NCBI GenBank assembly: GCA_029204225.1 | Contig: MU832106.1 | Location: 23,081 to 87,080 of the forward strand | Reading direction: 5' to 3' | Source: Diphasiastrum complanatum | Lineage: Eukaryota; Streptophyta; Lycopodiopsida; Lycopodiales; Lycopodiaceae | DNA: 64,000 bases | Shown: positions 1-11,000 of the stretch, in pieces | Layout of the letters: every line of letters starts with the position of its first letter | How positions within the stretch are numbered: the first letter of the stretch is position 1 | Translations under genes and position numbers: made by a program | The notes under the pieces: model-generated | The model's database searches: none | What the model was told of the DNA's origin: nothing | The model's input: the letters and a program-made list of their open reading frames with translations, nothing else

Positions 1-938
1 GCATGTAAAATTAGATTTTCGACAAGGTAAATGCAGCTTTGATTGTCGCAAGATATAGTAGTTGCATCCACCTATGGTTGACCTAAATCCACAAGCAATT
101 TTCGTAACCATACCGCTTCTTGTGCAGCATTGCTGAGTGCTCGATATTCAGCTTCCGTCGAGGATAGGACTACTGTAGGTTGCTTTTTGCTACTCCATCA
201 AATTGCAGCTGTACCATAACTGAATATATGGCCACTGGTAGACCTTCTGTTATCAATATTACCTGTCCAATCAGCATCTGTATATCCTATCAATATTGGC
301 ACTTCAGGCTGATCATACTTCAAACCAAAATTCAATGTCCCTCAAATGTATCTGAGAATACGTTTAGCAGACTTCCAATGTGTTTGACTAGGATCTTGCA
401 TAAATTGACTAACAACACCAACAACATAAGAAATATCAGGTCGTGTGTGTGTCAAATAAATCAAACTACCCACCAACTGTCTATACAAATAAGCATCCAC
501 TTTCTCAGATTCATCATATGCAGTAAGCTTCGTGTTGACATCCATAGGTGTACTCAAAGACTTACAATCCTGCATATTGAACTTATAAAGCAAATCTCGT
601 GCATATTTGCTTTGTGTAAGAAAGACCACAATTTCCTTTTGCCATACTTCAATGCCAAGACAATAGTGCATCAATCCTAGATCGCTCATGTCAAAAGCAT
701 TGGAAAGATCTGATTTGATTTCATCAATTAAGCTCTCATTACTTCCTGTAATAATCAAATCATCCACGTACAACATAATGAACACTATATCTGAATCTTG
801 CCTTAGAATGTAAAGATTAGGATCAACATCACTCTTTACCATTCCCCTTCGCTTAAAGTGTTCATCAATGCAAGAGTACCACGCCCGTGGTGCTTGCTTC
901 AATCCATAAATAGCTTTGTTAAGCTTACAAACAAGGTG
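1..938 (-). pseudogene. Copia A: reverse transcriptase C-half and RNase H (broken)
   Basis: This is the C-terminal part of a Ty1/copia polyprotein, which copies element RNA into DNA in cytoplasmic virus-like particles. Visible are the RT active-site motif LYVDDLIITG, the copia signature LVGSLIYLTHTRPD, the HWKSAKRILRYI segment, then RNase H motifs YTDADWTG, LSSTEAEYRALS and, at the window edge, CDNQSCI followed by ENLILHA. The C-terminus and 3' LTR lie outside the window. In-frame stops interrupt it: TGA at 342-344 directly after RYI (conserved Arg position), another TGA near 196, a TAG near 88 and a TAG at 939-941. The frame otherwise continues through these stops, so this is decay by point mutation. 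It is the downstream part of the same element as the next three entries. Confidence 0.9.
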
Positions 939-2060
939 CTATCTCTCTGGTTCAATAAATCCTTGAGGTTGTGCTAAGTACACCTCTTCATCCAGCACTC
1001 CATTAAGAAAAGCAGATTTAACATCCATTTGCTGGATCTTCCAACCATAGAAAGTAGAAATAGCAATGACAGAACGTATAGTTACCATCTTAGCTACGGG
1101 TGCGAAGGTTTCCTCAAAATCAATACCTTCCTGCTGCTCAAATCCTCTCGCAACCAACCGTGCTTTGTATTTGTTGAGTTGCCCATCAGTTCCATATTTG
1201 ATCTTGTATATCCATTTGCAAGTGATAGGCGTCTTACCATCAGGTAGCTCAACCAAGTTCCAAGTGCTATTTTGTGATATAGCTTCCATTTCTGTTTCCA
1301 TAGCTTCACGCCACTCCTCGTGCTCCTTTGTTTTATCAAAAATTTTTGGTTCTTGAGCCTTGAGCACAGAACCCATTAGGGCTAGATTCATCTCTAATCT
1401 TGTAGGAGGTTTTTGATTTCTACTTGATCTTCTAAGCTCTCCCTGCTCACTAGATTCGAGAGTATCTCCCTTCTTTGCACCATCTGTGACTGATAAGTAC
1501 CATTTAGGTACTCTCTTGGGAATTTCAGCATCAGGCTTGCCTTTGTCCAGTGGATTTTCTATATCAAAATCCACTTCCTTCTTGACCTGTACTTTTGCTC
1601 CCTCATCAAAAGGTTCAGTGATTACTTCAGATTGTTCACCTTGGCCCATCTCGTCAAACGCAGCATCTCTAGAAATTACAAGCTTTTGTGCATTTGTATC
1701 ATACATCCTGTATGCCTTGGTCTTCTCATCATATCCAAGAAAAATACACTTGATAGCTTTTGCATCCAATTTTCTTCGTTTCTCATCAAGAATATGAGCA
1801 TAAGCATCACAACCAAATACTCTCAAATGAGAAATATTAGATTTATTTCCAATAACAGCTTCATGAGGTGTCTTACCTTCCACGGAGTTTGTAGGACACC
1901 GATTCAGGATGTGCGTAGTTGTGCTACAAGCTTCTGCCCAGAAGGTGTTTGGCAGACCCTTGCTTTTGAGCATCGCCCTGGCCATCTCAACAATAGATCT
2001 GCTCTTTCGTTCTACAACTCCATTTTGCTGTGGTGAAAAAGGTGTTGTAGTCTGCCTCTT
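939..2060 (-). pseudogene. Copia A: integrase C-terminal region and RT N-terminus
   Basis: This segment is in the same frame as the RT/RNase H part and separated from it only by the TAG at 939-941. It starts within the integrase C-terminal region (AEACSTTTHILNRCPT, HLRVFGCDAYAHI, FLGYDEKTKAYRMYD), passes a variable linker with RRSSRNQKPP, and enters the RT with ETEMEAISQNSTWNLVELP, KWIYKIKYGTDGQLNKYKAR and QQMDVKSAFLNGVLDEEVYL, whose Asp in MDVKSAF is a catalytic metal ligand. At its upstream end the frame opens with QQNGVVERK, the second half of the integrase catalytic signature. A one-base shift near 2075-2090 separates it from the integrase core. Confidence 0.9.
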
Positions 2061-2482
2061 GATCCCTTGATCTTTGCAAAACTCAAAAATTCTGTCGAAA
2101 AATACTCACCACCTCCATCAGATCTCAAAGTTTTGATGCAACGTCCTGTTTGCTTTTCAACTAAAGCCTTGAATTCTTTGAACTTAGCAAGAGCATCTGA
2201 TTTCTTGCTTATGAAATAAATCCAAATGCATTTGCTATAATCATCAATGAAAGTGATAAAGTAATAGTAGCCACTAAGAGATCTAGTCTGCATAGGTCCA
2301 CATAGATCACTATGGACAAGATCTAGGATGCCACTTTTGGGAAACCTCTCTCTGTGTTGTTTTCTCAAAATGCAACCTTCACAAATTTTTCCTTCAAAAG
2401 AAATATCAGGCAATCCTATAACTAGATTACCTCTTTTCAGAATCTGTAAACTTTGAGCACTAATATGACCGAATCGTTAATG
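2040..2482 (-). pseudogene. Copia A: GAG-pre-integrase and integrase core
   Basis: Retroviral-type integrase inserts the element DNA into the host genome. The reading frame shows the pre-integrase zinc region (RFGHIS upstream, then CEGCILRKQHRERFP), the catalytic-core pieces DLVHSDLCGPMQT, FITFIDDYSKCIWIYF and LRSDGGGEYFSTEF, and then loses frame near 2075-2090. Upstream of RFGH the sequence reads stop-H-stop where copia elements have W-H-x, so the conserved Trp codon has become TGA. The first 400 bases keep codons well, so the decay looks moderately old. Confidence 0.88.
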
Positions 2483-3040
2483 TCAAAGATCACTTCGACT
2501 ATCAACCATGCTTACCATATCTTGAGCAAAAGATCTCGCATTAAATTTGTAGAATCGATTCTCGTTGACTCTAGCTCCTGTAGCAATCACTTTGTAGTGA
2601 TTCTTGATGTCTTTGACAAGACATTTGTCGCTGTCAAACTCAACCTTGAATTGTTGATCAGCCATCGTCCCAACAGATAGTAGATTGTTAGCTAAGCTAG
2701 GTACATATTGCACATTGCTTATTCGCTTTATCTTCTCGCTGGCTAACTTTACTGGTACCACTCCAACTCCTTCTTCATCACCATTGTGAGTTTCCTTGAA
2801 TTCTGAAAACCACTCTTTCCTTGAAGTCATGTGCTTGGATGCACCACTATCAATGTACCAGATATCCTTGGTTTCATCACTTGTCATTAATGCTGTAATG
2901 AACAATTTTGAGCTCTCACCTGTATCGTCTTCATATTGATCATCATTGTATTGATGTTGATTAGTATAATTGTTTTCATAATAATAATCATCAAATTGAT
3001 GTTGATCAGCATAATTTCCCACTTGCCCTTTGTCTTTTCT
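2483..3040 (-). pseudogene. Copia A: aspartic protease region, 5'-truncated
   Basis: The frame contains the copia protease active site in WYIDSGASKHMTS and the downstream flap-like region LLSVGTMADQQFKVEFD. It is preceded by a Tyr/Asp/Gln/Asn-rich linker (residues such as DDYYYENNY). No gag capsid region lies upstream. Within about 20 bases of 3040 the sequence changes to an unrelated spliced coding relic on the same strand, so copia A is truncated at its 5' side. There is no 5' LTR or primer-binding site at the join. The long frame reading further upstream to 3085 is not all copia: its first residues are an out-of-frame reading of the neighbouring relic. Confidence 0.85.
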
Positions 3041-4690
3041 TACAATGTATACATGGATTCTTAGAGGAAACTCCATAAGAAACATAATACATGCATTTTA
3101 AAATTTTCAAATCACCTGCCAAATGCCACTCCACATTGAAATTTTCTTTTCCAGGTACATTGAGTTGTACATGATAATCCGAGGATAAGATGTTCTACAG
3201 AATATTCATGATAAAATATCATGATCCTCTTTCAAAATCCATCAACAAAAATGTATCATTAGATTCAGAAATCAACATCGTTAGTTAGTTTGATTTAAAA
3301 CTTCAATCATATTTCATTATTGAATGAACAAATATACCTGGAAAGCTGCCAACCACTAGATATTGTTTTTTGATTGGACACTGAAGTTAAAATCTTCCTT
3401 ATCGATTGATTGTCGAAGTGCCCCATTCATGAGAGTTATACTAACCCTCTCCATCTTTTGCCCTTTAACTATTTCTGACTCATCTAACTTAAGCACTATG
3501 AGTGTTTTACCACTTACTTTTTTCATTGTGATTTTATAAAAAACCATATATCTTAGTAACTGATTTACATTCACAAATAGGTTATTTGATGCATTGTAGG
3601 ACATTGATCTTTTTTCAGTTTGATATGTCTCTTCAATATTAAATAGAATGCCTATAATCTTATGCATTCCTATATTTAAGCTACTTCTCTCATGCTTCAA
3701 ATGATATGACCTTGGAAGATGAACATTTTTAGTACAAACTAGTTTAAATACTTCTCTGATAAGTTTAAAAATTGTATTATATGCTTTCCTGCTTATCTTG
3801 ACAAAATCACAAGCACCTTGCATTATAGTTTTATCTAAGAATTTTTGTATGTGCGTCATCAAACCCTCTACAATTTTAAACTTTATATGTGAACTTTTAT
3901 TATTCATCAATATAGATTCTGTTGATTTATTAGTTAATATACAACCCAATGTCTTTTCGATTGAATCATTATTTTTAATATCTTGATTTGCAACCAATGC
4001 AAATCTGCATTGAGAGAAAACATATTAGAAAACAAACCTACATAAGCATATTCAATTAAGCATCTGAGATAAATTACAAAATACCTACTTGAATGCACGA
4101 ATCCTTCTGTTTCAGTAACCTCTCGAGAGATTCTGAATATCCTTGCAAGATTGTACTTTCGTTTCTTGGTTTTAGCTTTTTTATTTAATATGTTCACACC
4201 TATTAGATATTTTTAAATTCTCAGAACAAATATAATGCAATATTATCTACATTTGTTCATATTCAATTCTAATGTTTGAAATATTTTTTTTCAATGACTC
4301 ATATTTTGTTCGAAGTTCTACATTTTTCTTGCTGCAACTTTTGTACAAAACTCTCTCTCTTGACTGTAGGAGGACATAGATCTGATGTGACTCTCCAAAA
4401 ACTGAATCCTCTGCATTTAAAAATGTATTTCCATAATTTTCCAATCTTTCACAATATCCTAATAAACGATTATGCCCATTGCAGATCCAAATAACTAGTT
4501 GAGTTATTGAGGAGAAGATTGGATGTTTTAGAGTACTAGGATCTTCATGATACAAAGACCCATTTGTCCACGGATCCAAATTCTTATTTCTTTCAATCCT
4601 ATAATGTAGATGTTCCTCAACAGATATTGATGATCAGACTCCTCTTTTTTGTACAGGTGCCAAGTCAATAGGAATGTCAAAATGAAGATG
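3040..4690 (-). pseudogene. Spliced transposase-like coding relic, family not identified
   Basis: Four minus-strand coding blocks look like exons. Block 1 (about 4690-4260) carries a Lys/Glu-rich, probably coiled-coil end (SKKNVELRTKYESLKKN). Block 2 (about 4197-4087) ends GFVHSSR. Block 3 (about 4012-3341) runs from FALVANQDIK to WLAAFQ, with one in-frame TAG at about 3354. Block 4 (about 3187-3030) starts NILSSDYH. Blocks 2-3 and 3-4 join in frame across GT-AG introns of roughly 75 and 150 bases; the block 1-2 join did not close in my reading. Block 3 has VLKLDESEIVKGQKMERVSI and block 4 has VEWHLAGDLKILKCMYY then SSKNPCIHCKK. The order (Asp strand, later GDxK, then CxxC) resembles uncharacterised eukaryotic DDE-transposase-like proteins; that assignment is inference. 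It is cut at about 3030 by copia A. Confidence 0.5.
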
Positions 4691-4828
4691 ATACAAAGTC
4701 ATCATTATAAAATGTACAAAACCAATGACAAGCTTCAACGTACTCGGAATATAAATACTATGAAATACTTGAATGCAAATTTATTCTTACCTGATGCAAG
4801 ATAACTCATTTCTGATCCATTTCTAATG

Positions 4829-5135
4829 AAAGCTTCTGTAATGGTGACCCCTTTCATATTCAAATATGGATATGGATATGGAGCTAGTATTTTGAATTAT
4901 ACCACAAAAAGGTGCTCATATTTTGATTTCATGAAAGAATACACATTCAAAATCATATTTATAAAATTTTTGCTAAACAAAATGGAAGATAGCCAATTTT
5001 GAATGAGAGCTTCTGTAATGGTGATTCCCTTCTTATTCAAATATGGTGATGGCGCTCAGATTTTGATTTTCACATCAAGCTGGCACTCATATACATTCAA
5101 AATCATATTTGTATAATGCAACCATAACAACAGTT
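4829..5135. repeat. Diverged direct duplication, period about 178 bp
   Basis: Two similar segments start GAAAGCTTCTGTAATGGTGA (about 4829) and GAGAGCTTCTGTAATGGTGA (about 5007). Both continue through ATTCAAATATGG, a TTTTGATTT patch and end ACATTCAAAATCATATTT. The copies differ by small indels. No coding content is visible. This flanks the transposase-like relic on its upstream side and could be terminal or promoter sequence of that element. Confidence 0.6.
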
Positions 5136-6063
5136 GTTTTTCTTAACCATAACTGTAGACGAGCTGGTTAAAACATTGGGAGTGGTGTAGGCTTTGGAAG
5201 TGGTGTGGGCAAACAAATAAACAATATTCTTTTATTTATTTAGACTTTTTTTCTCATCCTATGTGGCATTTTTTATAGGATCTTTTTCTAGTTTGAAACT
5301 CCTCTAATGACACATGAAAACAAGGTTGAATACTTTGCAATGAGTTTCAAACTCAAATTAGGAGTAAACTCGGAGCATTGAGAACTACTAAGAACCCAAC
5401 TCGCTCATGGCATATCATTCTAAACTCAGGTTAATAGAATGAAGCATCTGAATGTAGGGGTTAGAGACTCGCCATCTAGCAAAATGGTGCTCACTTGTCA
5501 ATTCGACCCTCACCACTCTAATGAAAACTTGCACACAGATTACCCATTAATGCTAGTTCCAAAGATAGCTCTATGGTTAGGTTCAGTCTGCTAGTAGCAA
5601 GAACTAACCTCTGTATAGTTTGTTTAAGTTGTGTTCACGGTCAATAGCAATTTCCACAAAAGGAAATCCATTACTAAACCAAGTCACCATGGAATACATC
5701 GTTTAAGCATTCAACCAACACAAACAAGATAATTGAATTCCATTACTGTTATAGTGTGGGTGTAGATTCAGAACATTTGAAGACATGAGCTTGCTTCTAA
5801 CCTCTTGACATACTGAATAGCCTACATAGAGAATAGATCCACATTCTGTAGATGTCGTACTTAGACTTGGAACGTTTAATACTGTAATCTTGCTTCTAAT
5901 ATCTAAATGACATTATCTATTCAATAGCAATCATGTTACACATAGCAATGGAATGATTCTATTCAAGAGGGTGCAACAATATCTGCAATACAATAACAAG
6001 TAAAAAAAAGAATTAAATTCTTTCTATCGATTTTGAAATAGATATCAAATAACTATTACAATA
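5136..6063. other. No gene seen
   Basis: AT-rich spacer. Apart from a short imperfect repetition of GGAGTGGTGTAGGCTTTGG-like sequence near 5180-5215, I see no open frame with family motifs, no RNA gene and no clear terminal repeats. Confidence 0.5.
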
Positions 6064-6309
6064 TTGTTTTCGGTTTATATTGAAATTCTTAAGGTTCCTT
6101 TTGGTTCAGTGAATACATTTGTAACATTTTGCCAATATTTGAACGATACATTTTGCCCACACTTGGGTCAATGCAGAGTGGTATTCTTAGATGATGTATT
6201 CATCTACAGTGTAACACTTAAGGAGCATGAGAGAATTCAATATCTAGAAACATCTCCTGGAGTTTGTTGTGAATCTGGTCCTATATTTGGGTATAAGATA
6301 GCCAGTTAA
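6064..6309 (+). pseudogene. Ty3/gypsy reverse-transcriptase fragment
   Basis: An 81-codon frame holds the central RT block of a Ty3/gypsy (Metaviridae) element: VPFGSVNTFVTFCQYLND corresponds to the MPFG-L-NAPATFQ-LMN block, followed by the active site VVFLDDVFIYS and TLKEHE. The catalytic pair appears as FLDD, as is usual in this group. No other gypsy domain follows: downstream of residue 60 the homology fades and a stop ends the frame. This is an isolated relic of about 250 bases in an otherwise copia-dominated window, and it could have arrived as a filler fragment. Confidence 0.75.
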
Positions 6310-6841
6310 ATCTTTTGACTTTCTGGTAAGAAGATCTAGAAGCAGAGGATTTTTTGGAGGGAAAGCTGGTGGTATGAGACATCAGTGATTCCAAAGAGAT
6401 TTTTTTGTGCGAGAGTGATCTGTAGACCAAAGATTAATGATTAATGTAATAGTAATACTAACAGAGAAATCCATTGGCTATTTGAACGAAGAAGAAACGT
6501 GTTCCTCCTAGTATACTTGATATAACAGAGAGAAACCTTGCAAATTGTTGTAGAATGGTCCACCAACGTACATTTTCCATGTGGAGTGAGACGTCCAAAA
6601 GCCCATAGAATGTTGCCAACACAGAATCAACAGTTAGAGTATAGGTGCACTCTCTGTGTGGACGACCATAGAAGTGACTCAGATGAAAACCAAGTGTAGC
6701 TTGTCTTTCTCATTGATGAAAGGTACTGAAGAATAAATGTGCATTGTTGTCCATGGTTGAACCTACTCTGAAATCTAACTGTGACAATGTCGTCAAAAAA
6801 ATCAAAATGCCACTGTTGTCTTGTGTGGAAGGAATGAGCAA
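6310..6841. other. No gene seen
   Basis: Apparent frames here lack recognisable motifs. The sequence leads into the LTR of the deleted copia element that starts at about 6842. Confidence 0.4.
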
Positions 6842-7190
6842 GGATCGTGTAGGCGAACACAATAGATTTATTTGCACTGCAGAAGCAGAAGAGCAGATAG
6901 TCCAACAAAGCAATAAGAAGGTCAGGCAGAAAACAGAATAGCAAAGCATACAATACTGACAAATATCTGAATGCAACAACAAGACAGATTGATATGTATC
7001 TATATCACCTCCCCAGTTTCCAATGTGGAGTCGTTGTGCCATTTGGAATAGATCGTGGCGGCTGTTGTCATTGTCCAAGTGGTTGCACACTACATGAAGT
7101 GGGCGTGAGGAGCCTTCGACTATTTGGAAGCGTGTCGTTGCCGATAGTCGGTCAAGTCGGATTCCATTTTGATGCATGTCTTCTCTATCT
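6842..7190 (-). repeat. 3' LTR of deleted copia (shortened copy)
   Basis: The segment is shared with 8283-8895. Common pieces include GCGAACACAATAGATTTATT versus GCGAGCACAATAGAATTTAT, a run around AAGCAATAAGAA, and at the far end TTGTCATTGTCCAAGTGGTT and GTCGGTCAAGTCGGATTCCA. This copy lacks roughly 250 bases present in the middle of the other copy. It directly follows an RNase H fragment of the minus-strand element, as expected for a 3' LTR. Confidence 0.65.
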
Positions 7191-7330
7191 CCATGTCCTC
7201 CCCAGCCTGCATCTGAATATCCACTAAGTTGATGGAGGTTGTCGTTGTCGACTTCTCCATAGCAAATGCACAGGTCCGTTGTAGCTCGGATATATCTCAT
7301 GACTCTTATGATGGCTTTCCAATGGGTGAT
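7191..7330 (-). pseudogene. Deleted copia: RNase H fragment
   Basis: The minus strand reads ITHWKAIIRVMRYIRAT, LCICYGEVDNDN and GYSDAGWGG, the start of the copia RNase H with its first catalytic Asp. The closest match in this window is the plus-strand copia B RNase H (about 17434-17570), which has HWKALIRVMRYLRAT, so the two belong to one family. The rest of RNase H is missing: coding sequence runs straight into LTR at about 7190. Confidence 0.8.
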
Positions 7331-7560
7331 GTCCTTTGATGGCTTGTGTGCTATTGTCGCCCAGATGAACATACTTCTCGATACTGTAAGGCGTATAGGA
7401 TTCGAAGCAGCTGATATGGCTAGTCATATGCAAAGTGGCTCCGAAATCAAGAAACCAAGAGTTGTCGTCTGATGTTTTTTCATGGCTTGTCATGAATGCA
7501 TCATGGTCCGCTTCTTGATTCAGTTGTAAGTGCTTCTGCAGCTGCATTTGCCATCTAATT
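7330..7560 (-). pseudogene. Deleted copia: protease fragment
   Basis: The frame has SWFLDFGATLHMTSH, a copia protease active site in which the usual Asp-Ser-Gly reads Asp-Phe-Gly, so it would be inactive. It then runs through HLGDNSTQAIKG and switches within a few bases to RNase H coding sequence. Integrase and nearly all RT (about 2.5 kb in a complete element) are therefore deleted at about 7325-7335. Confidence 0.8.
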
Positions 7561-8282
7561 CAATTGCCCTTTGTTGTTCTTGACTTGTAATAAACGACAA
7601 TCTTGAATCTTGTGGTTGGTTTGTTTGCAGTATCTGCAGAACATCTTCTTCTTTGTCGGCGTATTCGATTGTTCTTGATGTTGTGTCGACTTTTGATTCG
7701 ATTCGGTTGCTTCAAGCCTTCTTCTTCTGCTTACTCGGGCTCATGTTGGTGTATAAGACGTGAGAGTAAATTGTTAAGGAACTGGATGGTTTATTTTTTC
7801 TGGTGTCTTTCTGCAACAACATTGTAATGACTCTTGATAGAATCAGTTCTAGGTGTGTCATGATGATCATCACCTAGTTGTCATATGAGCTTGACAAGCT
7901 TGAAAGCAGTTTCATTATTGCGTCTTGATCGTCTATGACTCCGACAATGGCCATTTGTTGCAGCAGGTTCTTGAACTGGTTGACGTGATTTTGTATTGAA
8001 TCATCGTTTGTCATCTTGAGGGAGAATAATCTCCTTCTAAGGTGTAGCTTGGAAGCCACGTCCCACACATCATATAGTGTGCTCAAGATGTCTCACACTT
8101 CTTTTGAGGTCCGAGCTTCATACACATTGACGATTTGTGTGTCTGAAATATTGGGGATAATTAGCACGAAAGCTTTGCCATCCTTTAGCTTCCATTAGGA
8201 GATTGCAACGTCATCTGCATCGGGCTTTGCCTCTACACATGTGACAACATCATACAATTCCTTAGCCATTAGCACATATCGA
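7561..8282 (-). pseudogene. Deleted copia: gag with relic zinc knuckle
   Basis: Gag forms the virus-like particle. From upstream to downstream the minus strand shows MAKELYDVVTCVEAK (the N-terminal gag helix), LHLRRRLFSLKMTNDDSIQ with VNQFKNLLQQMAIVG (the UBN2-type capsid core) and MKLLSSLSSSYDN. Near 7595-7650 a zinc knuckle remains as CRYCK, with the His and last Cys in a shifted frame. Several stops and shifts break it. The gag N-terminus abuts the 5' LTR, and no clear primer-binding site survives between them. Confidence 0.75.
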
Positions 8283-8895
8283 TCGCAATGGATCATGCAG
8301 GCGAGCACAATAGAATTTATTTGCGGTACGAAAGTGGAAGAGCAAACAATCAGACAAAGCAATAAGAAAGTCAGACAGAAAACAGAACAGCAACACATAC
8401 AATATTGACAAAGATCTGAACGCAACAACAAGATAGTAGTCGATTCATATTGATATGTATGAAGATACAAGTCAGATGGATGTTGTGAGCACAAGACAAT
8501 TGCGGGCGAAACCGCGTGCTCAAGAAGCTAACTCCGCTCTATAAAAGCTATGAGCTTATTACTAACAATCAGTCTAAAAGGAAAAATCAATGTGTGAAAG
8601 CATCTACAATGTCTGTCTCTAAGATTCTAATATATTGTTTTCTTGTGTTCTAGTATATTGATGTTCTAATGATCATCATGTATATACAATGTACAATTGT
8701 GCAGATGTATGTACAAGGATGTGGTGTGGAGCCATTGCGCCGTCAGGAGTAGATCGTGGCGTCTATTGTCATTGTCCAAGTGGTTGCACAGTACAAAAGT
8801 GGGCGTGAGGAGCCTTTGACTATTTGGAGTCGAGCGTGTTGCTGTCGATGGTCAGTCAAGTCGGATGCCATTCTGATGCTTGTCTTCAATAATAG
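8283..8895 (-). repeat. 5' LTR of deleted copia (longer copy)
   Basis: This is the longer of the two LTR copies, about 600 bases, lying upstream of gag on the minus strand. Homology to 6842-7190 is clear at both ends and missing in the middle. TG/CA termini are not unambiguous, so both boundaries are approximate. Confidence 0.6.
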
Positions 8896-9036
8896 AGCAT
8901 TTTTGCAGACTGTGCGACAATGCGAGTAAAAACTGTAGCAATATGAATGGAACTAGATTAACATGGGATTTAAGAGAGTAGAAGAATAAATCCAACAATC
9001 CCAGAGGTGATAGACTTCTTATCTGCCACCATTCTC

Positions 9037-10392
9037 ATGAATTCTCATCACCCTCTCCGCGTATCCAAGATGATTGTGGTCATGGTGGCCATGATGGACG
9101 ACCCTAATATCACTTATGATTGGGCTACACTTCTGATCAAAGAACTACAAGCAACTTTCAAACGCCCAAACAAGATCACCTGAGGTGGCCTCCTTACAGC
9201 CCTCGCCATAGCCCACCTAGAAAACCTAAGCGTCCAAACATCTCCCCACAACACCCAAGCAGCCAGCCCTTCCCAACCACGAACCTCAGATACGATCGCG
9301 CAACTTGAGGCTAGCCAAAAATCGCCAATCTTCACTGCGTCACCAACCCCATCTCCCATTCATGCCCATTCTAGCCCCGCACACACCAACACTGGCCCCA
9401 CCTCCCCCATCATCCATATCACATCCAAGACCCTTAGCCCCGTCCGACGAGTTGTAATTTCGCCCATCTCATCAACAATTGCAACTTCCACTTCTTCCCC
9501 TATCACGACTCTGGCCATCGCCACGTCCCCTTCCATCATTATTACCCTTCCGCTCACATCTTTCCCAATTCTCCCAACCATCATACCAACCATCAATACC
9601 ACCACCACCATTCCAACCATCACTACCATTTCTCTGACTGCACCACTTTCTCCACCCATCACAACCATGCCACTTTCGGCCAGTTGGGACACTCAAGCGT
9701 TGGGTTGTTGGACAGCCCTAAAAGGCCTCCAACAACAACTCCACCAACAGTCTCACAACCAACTAGTGACAGGGCAAACACTGCAAGCTTTGACTGATCA
9801 GGCCACGCAACTACAAAACGAGCGAGAGAAAGAGAAAGAAGAGAGCCGAGCCCAGGCCCAGGCCCAAGCCCTTTAGGACCAACTCAATAAGGCCAATTTG
9901 GAGGCTCAGCAGCAGAACCAGCTCATGCAAAATCTCAAGGTCGAACTCGATGCGAAAAAGAAAGCCCGAAAGACCTATTAATCAGATAGCCAATACCTCG
10001 TGCTGAAATCGAAGGAGCTAGAGCTGGAAAGAGAGACTCTCAAAACCAACGAGAGGTCTCTAAAGGATCAGATCTATACCTTGGAACGCAATGTCTCCAC
10101 AGAAAAGACGACGACAACCAAAGACTAGGAAAACTTCTCATCCCTAGAACTTCGAGTAAAGCAGGAAGAGCAACAAGTGCAGGCATTTCAAGCTATCCTG
10201 GATCACGTAGTTGTTATTGCTGAAGAAGAGACACTGGCCGCTAAGAAACTCCAGCGGAAGAGAGCCAAGTACTACAAAGACTTTTTAGCTCTTTCGATCC
10301 AACTTTATAAAGACCAACAAGCAGTCCATGAGGCCACGCTAACACATGAGACACTGAGGTGGCACCCTAAATGCCACACTCCAAGAAGATGA
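9037..10392 (+). pseudogene. Unrecognised coiled-coil protein, single frame with stops
   Basis: One forward frame stays protein-like for about 450 codons. An N-terminal part reads DWATLLIKELQATFKRPNKI. A Thr/Ser/Pro-rich stretch (about 9240-9660) follows, then a long Gln/Glu/Lys-rich region (LQQQLHQQSHNQL, QLQNEREKEKEESRA, ELELERETLKTNERSLKDQI, LRVKQEEQQVQAFQAILD) typical of a coiled coil, and a basic patch (AAKKLQRKRAKYYKDF). In-frame stops lie at 9181 (TGA), 9874 (TAG), about 9979 (TAA), about 10126 (TAG) and 10390 (TGA). The stretch is clearly richer in G+C than its neighbours. I do not recognise the family. A structural protein of a mobile element or a degraded host gene are both possible. 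The start used is the first in-frame ATG after the last upstream stop cluster. Confidence 0.45.
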
Positions 10393-11000
10393 GAGCAGGC
10401 CCTCACGGACGACGAGTTGAAGGTAATCAAGAAGCAGTTCATCGCCGTTCTAGAGTTTTCCACTACTCTAGATGACAATTTGCCTCTTATTTTTCATTAT
10501 TTAATTAGACTAGCTTTCTATTATTTTTCTCTGCCATTCTCGGCTCCCCCCCTCTCAAATTCAGAAATTCTTCACATTTATCAACTTGCTTTGGAGACAA
10601 ATAAAAATATTTTTGTTTTTGTCGTCCTTAAGGAATTCATCCAAGTTAAGGACTTTGGCTACTTCTGCGATGTTTTTGGTAGTCCTCCATTCCGTTTTGT
10701 TGCGGGCGTTTGTGCCATTATTAATTTTCCTCAAGATCGACGCTTCAATTGGAGCTAGCTCACATGCAAGATCCTTCTCTCTTCGTTCCACTCATGTTTC
10801 TTCCTTCACCTTCACAACAACCACATATATGGTGAGCAGCGGAGTACAAGCCAACAGCTTCACCAGAGCCACCATCCGAAGTCCTCGTAGAGCACATCAA
10901 GCACTGTCGCCGCCCTTCCAGATGCCCTCCGCCCAACCTACAATGAGCTTTGCGCTCTGTACTATAATTCCACTCCACCACCCTCATCCTCTGCTACAAC
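10393..11000. other. Spacer between two unrecognised coding relics
   Basis: The first part (10460-10600) is T-rich and looks untranslated. The rest is pyrimidine-rich with short frames in different phases and no recognisable domain. The same forward phase as the preceding relic stays open to 10758, but its composition no longer looks coding. Confidence 0.35.

Noticed and set aside
2483-3085. A single 200-codon protein including residues before the Tyr/Asp-rich linker
   Set aside because: The first 15-18 codons are an out-of-frame reading of the neighbouring transposase-like relic.
9114-9696. Minus-strand Met/Val/Gly-rich frames
   Set aside because: They are shadows of the Thr/Ser/Pro-rich plus-strand frame; composition is explained by the complement.
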